A stretch of DNA of 56,519 nt from Propionigenium maris DSM 9537 (GCF_027925155.1 NZ_BSDY01000020.1:1-56519), one strand, 5' to 3'; counted from the first letter of the stretch, positions 1 through 7,592 are shown. Made by a program: numbers and translations. The notes: generated from the letters alone by a model not told the origin.

Positions 1-124
1 GTAGTTTGAGGTATATACATTACTGGTCATATCCTTTCGAGTAGAATTTTGTGTGGTAACTCAATTATTACTCTATATTGGATATGATTTTTAATTTTTT
101 GTGAATTACTTTTGCAACACTCTA
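1..124 (-). mobile_element. IS4/IS5-superfamily element, 5' end only (runs off left edge)
   Basis: This stretch matches the transposase-proximal end of the complete element at 14762-15796 almost base for base, including the terminal inverted repeat CTTTTGCAACAC near 109-120 and the untranslated leader. The transposase start codon is at 20 on the minus strand, and only the first codons (MYIPQT) lie inside the window. The rest of the element must lie to the left of the window. It is inverted relative to the decayed copy at 593-1172, so the two ends face each other across 125-592. Confidence 0.85.
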
Positions 125-180
125 TTTACTATTACTTAAATTAGGAAAGAAAGAAATCAGAGCAGAAATAAAACTTAAAA

Positions 181-374
181 TTAGATAATCCATATATGAA
201 ATGTTTTTTCACAATTTGAAAGACCGAGGAGAATTGCTTCACTTATAGCAAGTGTCGCTCCATTTTTAGCTTCTGCATAATGTAACCACATGTTAATATA
301 TCCAAATATTTCTTTTAAATTTTCTTCCCCTTTCTTCTAAGCTTAGAAGAAACGATCAGTTTGTCTTCCACCAT
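181..374 (-). pseudogene. Broken membrane-protein gene, resembling the N-terminus of Pycsar-effector-like TM proteins
   Basis: An ATG at 374 (minus) opens MVEDKLIVSSKLRRKGKK and stops. Shifting one frame at the run of purines near 335-345 gives a continuous reading that ends at a TAA at 181-183. It includes NMWLHYAEAKNGATLAI followed by SEAILLGLSN. An amphipathic W-x-x-(F/Y)-A-E-A-K-N segment running into a hydrophobic helix resembles the N-terminal membrane segment of small two-helix proteins such as Pycsar transmembrane effectors. That family link is my recollection of the motif, not a search result. The gene is frameshifted and lacks everything after about 55 codons, and IS ends lie on both sides. 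An intact-looking promoter remains at 468-496. Confidence 0.4.
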
Positions 375-388
375 TCTATAGAGAGTTT

Positions 389-420
389 GTATAGGCTACA
401 ATAAATTGGACAGCCTATAC
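389..420. repeat. Perfect 9-bp inverted repeat
   Basis: GTATAGGCT at 389-397 is repeated in inverted form as AGCCTATAC at 412-420, around a 14-nt AT-rich loop. It lies just upstream of the broken gene's start and downstream of its -10 box on the minus strand, so it would be in the 5' leader. It could be an operator, an RNA hairpin, or a scar of an older mobile element. No T-tract follows on either strand, which argues against a terminator. Confidence 0.5.
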
Positions 421-467
421 AATTAAATTTTTAATACTCTCTCTTCCTTTAAATAAATTTGCAAAGG

Positions 468-496
468 GCATTACCTTGAAAACCTATGTTAGTCAA
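468..496 (-). promoter_or_regulatory. Sigma-70-type promoter for the broken gene
   Basis: On the minus strand TTGACT (491-496) and TAATGC (468-473) are separated by exactly 17 nt, upstream of the pseudogene start at 374. The surrounding 55 bp is clearly related to the promoter of the acetyltransferase at 26379-26891 (minus), which has TTGACT-17-TAATAT and the same TAAATAAATTT downstream. Confidence 0.55.
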
Positions 497-592
497 GAGC
501 GCTTACATTTAGGTCAACCACCATTAATATTTTCTTGTTTTAACGAGTGGCTTTGACACTTATGCTTGATGAGGTAAAAATGTTATTTTTAG

Positions 593-1172
593 AGGAGTGT
601 TGCAAAAGTAACTCACAAAAAAATTAAAAATCATATCCAAAATGAAGTATAAACAAGTGACCAAACCAACTTATATTCAAAAGGATATGACTAATAATAT
701 ATACTTTGAGAACAACACTCAGGGAATCCCTTTATCTTTTGGAATTACTACAGCAAATATTTACGACTCAAGGTGTGAATACTTAATAGATTCTTTAAGG
801 AGAATTAAGCCAGGCGCTGACATTATTGCAAATAAAGGGTACGATGTCAGCAGATTACTTAAATACTCAAAAGACTTAGATATTAATTTAATCTGTCCTT
901 TAAACAAGCGAAAAGCTAAAACTATTGAATTAGATAAGATAAAAGGTTCATTGAGGAGATCTAACTATACTTATCTACTATCTAGAAGAGGAAAAATGAG
1001 ATATGGTAAGCGTTGGGAAATAGAAAGGTTGTTTGGAAATTTAAAAGAAAACTATTCCATAGATAATCGCAGAGTCAGAGTTATTAGTAGGAAGTTTTTC
1101 AATGTAAGCTTCAAATTACTATTATTAACACTAGCCTATACTTTGCTAATTAAGGCTACAGTATTTAAATAA
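593..1172 (+). pseudogene. IS4/IS5-superfamily element remnant: internally deleted transposase
   Basis: The sequence begins with the inverted repeat GTGTTGCAAAAGTAA (597-611) and the same leader as the complete element at 14762-15796, read in the opposite direction. The leader then joins directly to codons matching the middle of the transposase (from about 726, GIPLSFGITTANIYDSRCE), so about the first 150 codons are deleted. The C-terminal part is well preserved and carries the ANKGYD motif (a catalytic-Asp region in DDE enzymes), PLNKRKAKT and the WEIERLFGNLKENYSID block. The ATG at 642 lies in the leader and is not a natural start. The distal inverted repeat is missing after 1172. The fragment should be inactive. 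Confidence 0.8.
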
Positions 1173-1218
1173 TGTGTTTATATTTTTTTTCAGAAAAAGA
1201 GTACTTACTTAAAGTCAG

Positions 1219-1224
1219 TATAAT
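1219..1224 (+). promoter_or_regulatory. Possible -10 box upstream of the chitinase gene
   Basis: A perfect TATAAT sits 95 nt before the chitinase start, but no convincing TTGACA-like hexamer lies 16-18 nt upstream. If this is the promoter it needs an activator, which would suit an inducible polysaccharide-degrading enzyme. It is weakly supported. Confidence 0.3.
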
Positions 1225-1318
1225 TCAACGGTGGTTCAGTCTATTACATGAACAGTGTTAAGGGTGCATAACTTCAACTAAAAAGTTGTGAAAGAAATAT
1301 AAAAAAGGAGAAAGAGAA

Positions 1319-3574
1319 ATGTTGAACAAATTTTACAGAGCAGCACTTTGCATTTGTGCTTCAATGGTCTACCTGGGTTTTTCAAATCCAGCTTACGGCG
1401 ATGGTACAGTTATCAGGGATAGTGAACTTGAAAAACTAGATGTATGGAAGGATAGATCTCAAGAAGAAAAAGATCTTATATTTAGTATCCCGAACTTAAA
1501 AAAGGCCGCTGAGACCTCTTATGCCTACAGTCCTGAGGAAACAAGGGAGATACATGAAGTGATGAGAAGTGTCTACCCCGTCGGAGAAAAAATTTCAAGA
1601 GAAGCGTTCTCTGAAGAAGATTGGGCTAAACTTCCAGGAAATGTAAAAAGAGTTATCCGTGTTTTCCCTGAGGAAGACTTTGACTATGTTTTTCCTGTAA
1701 GAAGTTCTGTATATACTTATAAGGGGCTTATTGAGGCCATCGCCAAGTGGCCGCTCTTTGGAAGCGAATTATCTGCAAACCATAAGTATGTAGATACAAC
1801 AAATACCGAAGAGGCCCTGGATATGGTGACCCGTGCAGAATTGGCATCGATGTTTGCCCACTTTGCACAAGAGGTAGGAGCTCACGCTGCCCAAGGGGAA
1901 TCGGTGGCTCTGGATGGCTATGTCCATAGCGGTGCCATAAAACTTCATGATGATCACCCTGAGCAATTTCCAGAACAGTGGAGACAGGGACTATTTCACA
2001 TAGAGGAAGTTGGATATGCTGGTACAGATAGAGTAGGATACAGACTTTGTGGCTATGAAACTTTCCAAGGGAAGGCATTTCCATGTGGAGATGAAAAAGC
2101 TTCCTATCATGGCCGGGGAGCAAAACAGCTTTCCTATAACTATAACTATGGACCATTTTCAAGATTGATGTATGGTGATTACAGACTTCTTGAGAATCCA
2201 GAAATGATCTCAGATACATCAACGCCTGAAAGTGCTCAGGAAGCAGGTTACCTTTCATTTGCAAGTGCGGTATATTTTTATATGACTCCAAGAAGTCCTA
2301 AACCGTCGATCCATGATACCGTTGTAGGTTTCTGGACTCCTAATGAAAGAGATATTGCAGCAGGACGTGAAGAAGGTTTTGGAGTTCAAACACTTATCAT
2401 TAATGGTGGTAGTGAGTGTGGCGGTAGTCAAGAGGTAGCTCAATCTCAAAACAGATTGACATACTTTAAAGCTTTGGCAGAGTATTTTGGTGTGTGGAAT
2501 GGATGGTATGACGGTTTAAAATCTGGTTGTACCAATACGCAGGTCTTTGATGAGGATCAGACGAGCGAATATTCATATGATGCTTTCTTCACAGAGGACT
2601 GGAATAATCCTGGAAAGTGTCAGCTTGTTCCTTGGGAGGAAACAGGGTTCACCCCGCTAATGACCGGGGACCAATCACAGTGTGCGGATAGCGAAGACAA
2701 GAAATCCTTCCCGAGTGACACTTATTATGAAGATGCTTACTTCACCTATAACTCTTCAACACTTTCTAGTGCTCCGTTGCACAATAGTGAAGTCGATTAT
2801 TTTGTTAATGCACTTGTACAGGATGAGAATGCCGTCGCATATCGTGCAAGAAAGATAGTTCCAAAAAATATAGAAGTGACCAATAGTGAATATTGGGAAG
2901 AGATCGATGAAGCGGCTATTGTAGAAAATGAAGGAGATTCAGGAGATTCAGGAGACTCAGGAGCACCAGGACTAGTAGGAGTGTCAAACTTAGAAGATCT
3001 TACGCACGAGGATGTATTTATTGATGATCCTAATGTTTATTATAGTCACACATATATTATAGAAGGAGACTATGTATACTATGCTAAATGGTGGATAAAC
3101 ATAGCACCAAGTACAGGTGATGAGGCTTGGGAACTAACTGGTCATGTTGATGACATAATTAAGGATCCAGAAACTCCAGAGGATCCAGAAACTCCAGAAG
3201 TAGATAATGGTTTACTAGGGGACTCAAACTTAGAAGATCTTACGTTAGAGGATGTATATAGTCCTAATGGTAACTATAATCAGACATATACTATAGAGGG
3301 AGACCTTGTATACTATGCTAAATGGTGGGTAAACGTAGCACCAAGTACAGGTGATGAGGCTTGGGAAGAAGTCGGGTATATTAAAGATGGAGAGATAATT
3401 GAAGGAAAAAATCCGGAGGCATCTGCTGAATGGGATGTAACCAAGGTTTACAATGAGGGGGATATAGCTGTATACCTTGGGGAAACATACAGAGCTCACT
3501 GGTGGGTTCAAGGAGGAGATGACCCGAAAACTGCATATGAAAATGATGCTTGGGCTGTTTGGAGAAAACAATAA
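1319..3574 (+). CDS. Secreted GH19 chitinase with aromatic carbohydrate-binding modules
   Basis: This 751-residue protein should hydrolyse beta-1,4-N-acetylglucosamine chains of chitin outside the cell. A signal peptide covers residues 1 to about 27 (hydrophobic core, PAYG cut site). The glycoside hydrolase family 19 domain shows FAQEVG near residue 184 (first catalytic Glu), GYETFQ near 247 (probable second Glu), YHGRGAKQLSYNYNYG near 262, FYMTPRSPKPSIHD, and LIINGGSECGG near 361. A GDS-repeat linker at about 539-547 leads to two copies of a roughly 58-residue domain (KWW-x-N-x-APSTGDEAW) and then a CBM5/12-like module (YRAHWWVQGG ... AWAVW). The RBS AAGGAG precedes the ATG. The gene stands alone, and the filament operon begins about 1.1 kb downstream. 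Lysozyme-like activity is the main alternative within GH19. Confidence 0.88.
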   Translation: MLNKFYRAALCICASMVYLGFSNPAYGDGTVIRDSELEKLDVWKDRSQEEKDLIFSIPNLKKAAETSYAYSPEETREIHEVMRSVYPVGEKISREAFSEEDWAKLPGNVKRVIRVFPEEDFDYVFPVRSSVYTYKGLIEAIAKWPLFGSELSANHKYVDTTNTEEALDMVTRAELASMFAHFAQEVGAHAAQGESVALDGYVHSGAIKLHDDHPEQFPEQWRQGLFHIEEVGYAGTDRVGYRLCGYETFQGKAFPCGDEKASYHGRGAKQLSYNYNYGPFSRLMYGDYRLLENPEMISDTSTPESAQEAGYLSFASAVYFYMTPRSPKPSIHDTVVGFWTPNERDIAAGREEGFGVQTLIINGGSECGGSQEVAQSQNRLTYFKALAEYFGVWNGWYDGLKSGCTNTQVFDEDQTSEYSYDAFFTEDWNNPGKCQLVPWEETGFTPLMTGDQSQCADSEDKKSFPSDTYYEDAYFTYNSSTLSSAPLHNSEVDYFVNALVQDENAVAYRARKIVPKNIEVTNSEYWEEIDEAAIVENEGDSGDSGDSGAPGLVGVSNLEDLTHEDVFIDDPNVYYSHTYIIEGDYVYYAKWWINIAPSTGDEAWELTGHVDDIIKDPETPEDPETPEVDNGLLGDSNLEDLTLEDVYSPNGNYNQTYTIEGDLVYYAKWWVNVAPSTGDEAWEEVGYIKDGEIIEGKNPEASAEWDVTKVYNEGDIAVYLGETYRAHWWVQGGDDPKTAYENDAWAVWRKQ

Positions 3575-3584
3575 TTAATCTGGA

Positions 3585-3612
3585 GAAGTTGCTGCCTTCG
3601 GGCAGTGACTTC
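3585..3612 (+). terminator. Hairpin with TTCG tetraloop after the chitinase gene
   Basis: GAAGTTGCTGCC pairs with GGCAGTGACTTC (G-U pairs or a mismatch in the middle) around a very stable TTCG loop, just after the chitinase stop. Only a short T stretch (CTGTTT) follows, so termination may be partial. Confidence 0.55.
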
Positions 3613-3654
3613 CTGTTTAAAGAAGCATAAAAATTGAAACTATGGGAGTTGGAA

Positions 3655-4179
3655 ATGAAAAGAACAATAATGATCTTTTTAATTTTATTAAGTACAGTGG
3701 CTTTTGGAGCAAGAGAGGGGCTGGAAAAAGGAGAAATCTTCCCAAAGTCTAAACTTTATAACACTGCGGGGGAGTTAGTGGGGAATACCGATGATTACAA
3801 AGGAAAGATAACCATCTATAACTTTGGTACAAGCTGGTGTTCTTGGTGTGTCAGAGAAAAACCTCTACTCAATGAATTTTACAATAAAAACAGTGGTAAA
3901 ATAAATGTTGTTTCTATAATGTTGGATAGAAGTGGAAGTGCAATAGATAAGTTCTTCGAGGAAAATCCCGCTGATTTCCCTCATTTTTTTGACAAGGGCC
4001 AGGAGATGTCAAAAAAATATGCTGTGAAGACTCTGCCGACTACCTATATTGTAGATGAGGATGGAACAATTCTTACTGAATTTTCTGGAAGCATTGAATG
4101 GGACAAGAAGAGTAAGCAGTTTCTGGAAGATCTTAGGATTTTAAAAAGTAAAGCTGTAGCTAATAAGGGGGGGAATTAA
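3655..4179 (+). CDS. TlpA/ResA-like exported thioredoxin
   Basis: This 174-residue protein has an N-terminal signal sequence (MKRTIMIFLILLSTVAFGA) and a thioredoxin fold with the redox motif WCSWC near residues 61-65. A cis-Pro-type segment LPTTYIVDEDG lies near 129. It should reduce or oxidise cysteines of exported proteins in the periplasm. The ATG at 3655 is chosen because GGGAG lies 8 nt upstream; the TTG at 3634 would put residues before the signal peptide. The chitinase upstream contains several Cys pairs, so helping its folding is a reasonable but unproven role. Confidence 0.82.
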   Translation: MKRTIMIFLILLSTVAFGAREGLEKGEIFPKSKLYNTAGELVGNTDDYKGKITIYNFGTSWCSWCVREKPLLNEFYNKNSGKINVVSIMLDRSGSAIDKFFEENPADFPHFFDKGQEMSKKYAVKTLPTTYIVDEDGTILTEFSGSIEWDKKSKQFLEDLRILKSKAVANKGGN

Positions 4180-4497
4180 GTTTTTGCGGTAATATTTCCG
4201 CATTTTATCTCTGAGTTCTATAATTTTACCAACAACTTTAAGGAAAAACCTTATCGGTTTCTAAGTTCGGGGCAATTCTGTGAAGAAAACTTTAGGCCTA
4301 ACAAGGAGCCTGACCTTAAAAAATTTCAAGATAACAATGCTCGCATTTCATTTGATGATACTATTTTTGAAAAACCATACACTAAAGAAAATGATGATGG
4401 AAAAGAAGGTTTATTGTACCTAAATTACAGAGATATATTGCAATTCATAAAAAACTATCCTTTAGGTAAATCTTCAGTAAGAACTTCCAAAATATAG
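4180..4497 (+). pseudogene. Start-less coding remnant, transposase-like
   Basis: Directly after the thioredoxin stop, and in the same frame, about 105 sense codons run to a TAG at 4495-4497 with no ATG or GTG start. The reading contains YRFLSSGQFCEENF and then ARISFDDTIFEKPYTKEND. A short DD(T/S)-x-x-EKPY block is typical of the first catalytic Asp region in one group of IS4-type transposases, where an LSS/FLS segment also precedes it. The C-terminal third (LLYLNYRDILQFIKNYP) does not fit that group, so the fragment may be a fusion of scraps. The identification is tentative; the long open stretch itself is what the sequence shows. Confidence 0.4.
4185..4207. terminator. Small hairpin terminator after the thioredoxin gene
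   Basis: TGCGG (4185-4189) pairs with CCGCA (4198-4202) around an AT loop, preceded by a T-run and followed by TTTTAT. It could therefore work in both directions. It lies just after the thioredoxin stop codon. Confidence 0.5.
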
Positions 4498-4530
4498 GCA
4501 TATATTTTATTTGAAATATGCCTATATTTT
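4489..4530. terminator. 15-bp perfect AT-rich stem-loop before the secretion operon
   Basis: The 15-nt arm at 4489-4503 is perfectly complementary to 4516-4530 (key bases ATATAGGCATAT / ATATGCCTATAT), with T-rich sequence on both outer sides. It overlaps the end of the coding remnant and insulates the filament operon. A bidirectional terminator is the simplest reading. The rest of 4531-4682 is AT-rich leader in which I found no convincing promoter pair. Confidence 0.55.
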
Positions 4531-4682
4531 GTTTGAAAAAATTAAAACTAAGAAAAATCAGTTTAGAATTAATTTTCTATACTATCATATAGACGGAAAA
4601 TTGTTTTTTTATAAAAAGTTACGGATTACATCTGAAATATTTATTTTATATTTTGAGGAGTAAGATTTGTGGGAGGAAATTG

Positions 4683-5870
4683 ATGTACTACTACAGGTGC
4701 GGGGACAGGGAAGGAAGGGTAGTGGAGGGCTATCTGAACCTAGGTTCCAAGGGAGAAGCAAAAAAGCAGCTGGAAGGCAATGAATACAAGATTTTTGAGC
4801 TGAGGAGGGAGAAATCTCCCATGAGGATGAGAAGAAGGGGGAGGGATAGAAGGGAGATCCTTCTTTTTTCCAAGATTATGGCTTCCCTCCTGAAAGCCAA
4901 GATACCCCTTCCTGAAACTCTCTCATCCGTGTATACCCAGATAAAGGACAGGGAGTTTAAAGATACCATAGAAGGAGTAATAAGGGAGGTCAAATCGGGG
5001 GTTCCCCTTTCTGGAGCTTTCAGGAAGTCCCCCAGGTATTTTAATGAGTTTTACTGCTCCATCATCGAGGCAGGGGAGAGAAACGGGGTGCTGGAAGAGA
5101 CCTTTTCCATGATCTATACCTATCTTCTGAAAAAAAATAAGATTGAAAAGAAGATAGTGTCCGCCTCGGTTTACCCGGCATTTTTGCTGATATTTTCCCT
5201 GGTAGCGATATTCTTCCTGAGCATGGTGGTACTTCCCTCCTTTGCCAACATCTATGATGCCTTTGAGAAGGAACTTCCCTATGTGACTAGGGCAGTGCTG
5301 GCAGTAACGGGGGTATTAGCCTCCTACTGGCATGTGGCACTGGTTTTGCTGGGGGCGGGAGGATACTTTGCCTTTGAAGCTCTCAGGAAAGAGGAATACA
5401 GGAGAAGGTTGGATTCCGCGCTTCTTGCAATAAAACCTCTGAAGGCCTTTATCTATAAGAGAGAGATAAGCGGATTTTTTTCCATCCTCTCCCTTTCCAT
5501 AAAAAGCGGGATGGATATAGTATCTGCTCTCAATATGTCCAAGAAAAATATAGGTAACCTGAAGATCAGAGGGGATCTGGAATTTGTTATTCAGGAGGTT
5601 GTAAGGGGGCAGAAGTTCAGCAGGGGACTATCCTACATAGGTTTCCCTCCCCTCACAATCCAGTTTATCAGTGCCGGTGAGAGTTCCGACAACCTGGAAG
5701 AGATGCTCGCCGATGTATCCAAGTATTACCAAGAAGAGCTGGAGGAGGGAATAGATATGGTGGTGAGTCTAATAGAGCCTGTTATGATAATTTTTGTGGG
5801 AGGGATAATAGGAGTAATAGTAATGGCAATAATGCTTCCCATCCTATCCCTCTCCACAGCCATAAGCTAG
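4683..5870 (+). CDS. gspF: GspF/PilC-type inner-membrane platform protein
   Basis: This 395-residue polytopic protein should anchor the assembly ATPase and feed pseudopilins into the filament. Two T2SSF domains are visible. The first (about 60-180) has FSKIMASLLKAKIPLPETL and SGVPLSGAF; the second (about 260-385) has FFSILSLSIKSGMDIVSAL and FPPLTIQFISAGESSDNLEEML. Hydrophobic segments lie near 160-185, 210-235 and 368-390. The start at 4683 has GGAGG six nt upstream; the earlier ATG at 4653 has none. It is the first gene of an 11-gene operon in which nearly all junctions overlap or nearly touch. Confidence 0.9.
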   Translation: MYYYRCGDREGRVVEGYLNLGSKGEAKKQLEGNEYKIFELRREKSPMRMRRRGRDRREILLFSKIMASLLKAKIPLPETLSSVYTQIKDREFKDTIEGVIREVKSGVPLSGAFRKSPRYFNEFYCSIIEAGERNGVLEETFSMIYTYLLKKNKIEKKIVSASVYPAFLLIFSLVAIFFLSMVVLPSFANIYDAFEKELPYVTRAVLAVTGVLASYWHVALVLLGAGGYFAFEALRKEEYRRRLDSALLAIKPLKAFIYKREISGFFSILSLSIKSGMDIVSALNMSKKNIGNLKIRGDLEFVIQEVVRGQKFSRGLSYIGFPPLTIQFISAGESSDNLEEMLADVSKYYQEELEEGIDMVVSLIEPVMIIFVGGIIGVIVMAIMLPILSLSTAIS

Positions 5871-5880
5871 AGGAGGTACA

Positions 5881-6375
5881 ATGAAGAGAGGAGTTACGCT
5901 CATAGAGCTTTTGATCTCGGTAGCAATAATTTCCATTCTGGCCTCTATGACGCTTCCTGCTACAAGAATCTCCGTGATAAGGACCAGGGAATATGAGCTC
6001 AAAAGGAATCTCATGGTTATAAGGGAAGCCCTGGATGAGTTCAAGAGAGAGTTTGAAGAGGCAGGGGAGAAGAAACAAGGGGATGAAAAGGTAGCTTATG
6101 GAGACAAAACTGATAATAAAGAGAAGAAGCAGGAGGACAAATTTATAGAGATAAGGGATAAGATGGAGAGCGGATACCCTCCCACCCTTGAGACCCTTGT
6201 GGAATACAAGTATCTGAGGAGGGTCCCTTCCGACCCTTTTTCCCAGGAAAAATCGGAGGGCGAAAACTCCAACTGGGGGATTATAAGTTACACGGAGAAT
6301 GGAGGTGATGTATATGATGTCTACTCAAAAAGCTCCCAGACCTCCCTGGAGGGAAGCAGGTACAGTGAGTGGTAG
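5881..6375 (+). CDS. Type IV pseudopilin 1 (GspG/H-like)
   Basis: This 164-residue protein has a class-III prepilin leader. MKRG precedes the cut, and mature VTLIELLISVAIISIL carries Glu at position 5 and a hydrophobic helix. The globular part has a charged, low-complexity insertion (GEKKQGDEKVAYGDKTDNKEKKQ, residues about 61-83) and a DPF/P-rich loop (VPSDPFSQEK) as in GspG-type subunits. The C-terminus is RYSEW, a tail shared with the next two pseudopilins. RBS GAGGAGG is 10 bp downstream of the platform gene. It should be processed by a prepilin peptidase, which is not encoded in this window. Confidence 0.85.
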   Translation: MKRGVTLIELLISVAIISILASMTLPATRISVIRTREYELKRNLMVIREALDEFKREFEEAGEKKQGDEKVAYGDKTDNKEKKQEDKFIEIRDKMESGYPPTLETLVEYKYLRRVPSDPFSQEKSEGENSNWGIISYTENGGDVYDVYSKSSQTSLEGSRYSEW

Positions 6376-6751
6376 GGGGGGGCTTACCCTTGTGGAACTT
6401 CTGATAACAATATCCATAATGTCCATTCTGACCCTGGCTATAAGACCGGCCTACAGTGAGATGGTGGTAAAGACCAGGGAAGCGGCCCTCAAGAAAAATC
6501 TTTATTTAATAAGGGAGGCTCTGGATTTCTATTATCTGGATAATAGGGATTCGGATAACAAAAACATCTATCCCTCGGCATTGGAGGAACTGGTGACCGG
6601 CCGGAACAGATATCTGAGATATATCCCCGAAGACCCCATTACAGGGGCGGAGGAGTGGTATCTTGTCTATGCTACGGAGGGGGGGATCTACGATGTGCGC
6701 TCCCTGTCCACAGAGATAGGAAGTAATAATAGAAGTTATAGCGAATGGTAG
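6365..6751 (+). CDS. Type IV pseudopilin 2
   Basis: This 128-residue pseudopilin starts at a GTG at 6365, inside the last codons of pseudopilin 1 (11-bp overlap). This start gives a normal short leader (MSGRGG before LTLVELLITISIMSIL), whereas the ATG at 6299 would give an implausible 28-residue leader. Glu at mature position 5 is present. The body has the IREALDFYYLDN helix, LEELVTGRNRYLRYIPEDPITG and a VYATEGGIYDVRS strand. It ends RSYSEW. A GGAGGG lies 16-21 nt upstream, and translation is probably coupled to the preceding gene. Confidence 0.82.
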   Translation: MSGRGGLTLVELLITISIMSILTLAIRPAYSEMVVKTREAALKKNLYLIREALDFYYLDNRDSDNKNIYPSALEELVTGRNRYLRYIPEDPITGAEEWYLVYATEGGIYDVRSLSTEIGSNNRSYSEW

Positions 6752-6759
6752 GAGGAGAG

Positions 6760-7173
6760 ATGAAAGAGAGAAGAAGCAAGGAGAAGAAGGGATTTACTTT
6801 GATAGAGGTGATGATAGCGGTGGTAATTGTTGCCATACTTACGACGGTGGTCACACCGCAGTTTCACAGCCTGGTAATGAAGGCCAAGGAAAGCAAGCTC
6901 ATGGAGAGTCTAAGCACAATAAGGAGTGCGGTGGATGTGGAGTATGCCAAGGCCAATGGTAGATATCCAGAGGAGATAGGAGTACAGATGTTTAAAGAGG
7001 GCAGGATTCCAGAGGATCCGGTGAAGGAAACCAGCCAGGTGTTCTACAACTACGACGAGGAGATAATTATAATGTCTACCGATGGAGGATGGGTCTACAA
7101 TCCCACAAAAGGTGAGGTAAGGGTAAATAATACCGATGAAGATCTCGCCGGGACCCCTTACTCGGAGTATTAA
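6760..7173 (+). CDS. Type IV pseudopilin 3
   Basis: This 137-residue pseudopilin has a basic leader (MKERRSKEKKG), then FTLIEVMIAVVIVAIL with Glu5 intact. The globular domain follows the GspG plan (IRSAVDVEYAKANGRYPEEI, RIPEDPVKE, WVYNPTKGEVRVN) and the protein ends GTPYSEY. The start at 6760 follows GGAGG four nt upstream; the ATG at 6745 overlaps the previous stop and is less likely. With conserved FTLIE and standard size, it is a candidate for the major pseudopilin of the set. Confidence 0.85.
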   Translation: MKERRSKEKKGFTLIEVMIAVVIVAILTTVVTPQFHSLVMKAKESKLMESLSTIRSAVDVEYAKANGRYPEEIGVQMFKEGRIPEDPVKETSQVFYNYDEEIIIMSTDGGWVYNPTKGEVRVNNTDEDLAGTPYSEY

Positions 7174-7592
7174 TGGAGAAAAGGGAAGGATATGCCTTTA
7201 TAGGAGTGCTGATCATGACGACCCTCATGACGACCCTTCTCGCTTCCCAGGCCAGGATCTGGCTTGTGGCGGACAAACGGGTTAAAGAGAAGGAGCTGGG
7301 TTTTAACCTTATCCAGATAAAGAGAGCACTGGATGAGTACAGTGAGGAGGAGGGGGAGTATCCCAAGGGTCTAGATGAGCTCATAGAGGAGGGATTTCTG
7401 AGAAGAGGATACAGAGACCCCAATAACAACAGAAATCATGACTGGAAGAGGGACTGGGAGTATGACAGGGATTCCGGTGAGGTGTGGAGCAGAGTTAAAG
7501 GGAAGTCTCTGGGAGGAGTTTCCTACACCCGCTGGAAGGTAGAAAAATCCAATGAAAAATATATTATTGTTGAAGCAGAGGAAGATCTTTGA
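7173..7592 (+). CDS. Minor pseudopilin lacking Glu5 (GspK-like role?)
   Basis: This 139-residue protein starts in a TAATG overlap with pseudopilin 3. Its leader MEKREG is prepilin-like, but mature YAFIGVLIMTTLMTTLLAS has Gly instead of Glu at position 5. In known systems subunits without Glu5 sit at the filament tip (GspK, PilX-like). The rest keeps the GspG-like plan: FNLIQIKRALDEYSEEEGEYPKGLDELIEEGFL and RDPNNN. The shared YSEW-type tail is replaced by SYTRWKVEKS plus about 15 more residues. A tip or initiation role is inference. Confidence 0.75.
   Translation: MEKREGYAFIGVLIMTTLMTTLLASQARIWLVADKRVKEKELGFNLIQIKRALDEYSEEEGEYPKGLDELIEEGFLRRGYRDPNNNRNHDWKRDWEYDRDSGEVWSRVKGKSLGGVSYTRWKVEKSNEKYIIVEAEEDL

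Noticed and set aside
1728..2449. Long minus-strand open frames across the chitinase gene
   Set aside because: They are shadows of the plus-strand gene. The plus frame has a signal peptide, GH19 motifs and an RBS, and the reverse frames have none.
3634..3654. TTG at 3634 as the thioredoxin start
   Set aside because: It would add seven residues ahead of a good signal peptide, and the GGGAG motif is spaced for the ATG at 3655.
6299..6364. ATG at 6299 as the start of pseudopilin 2
   Set aside because: It gives an overlong leader and a 77-bp overlap. The GTG at 6365 gives a normal six-residue prepilin leader.
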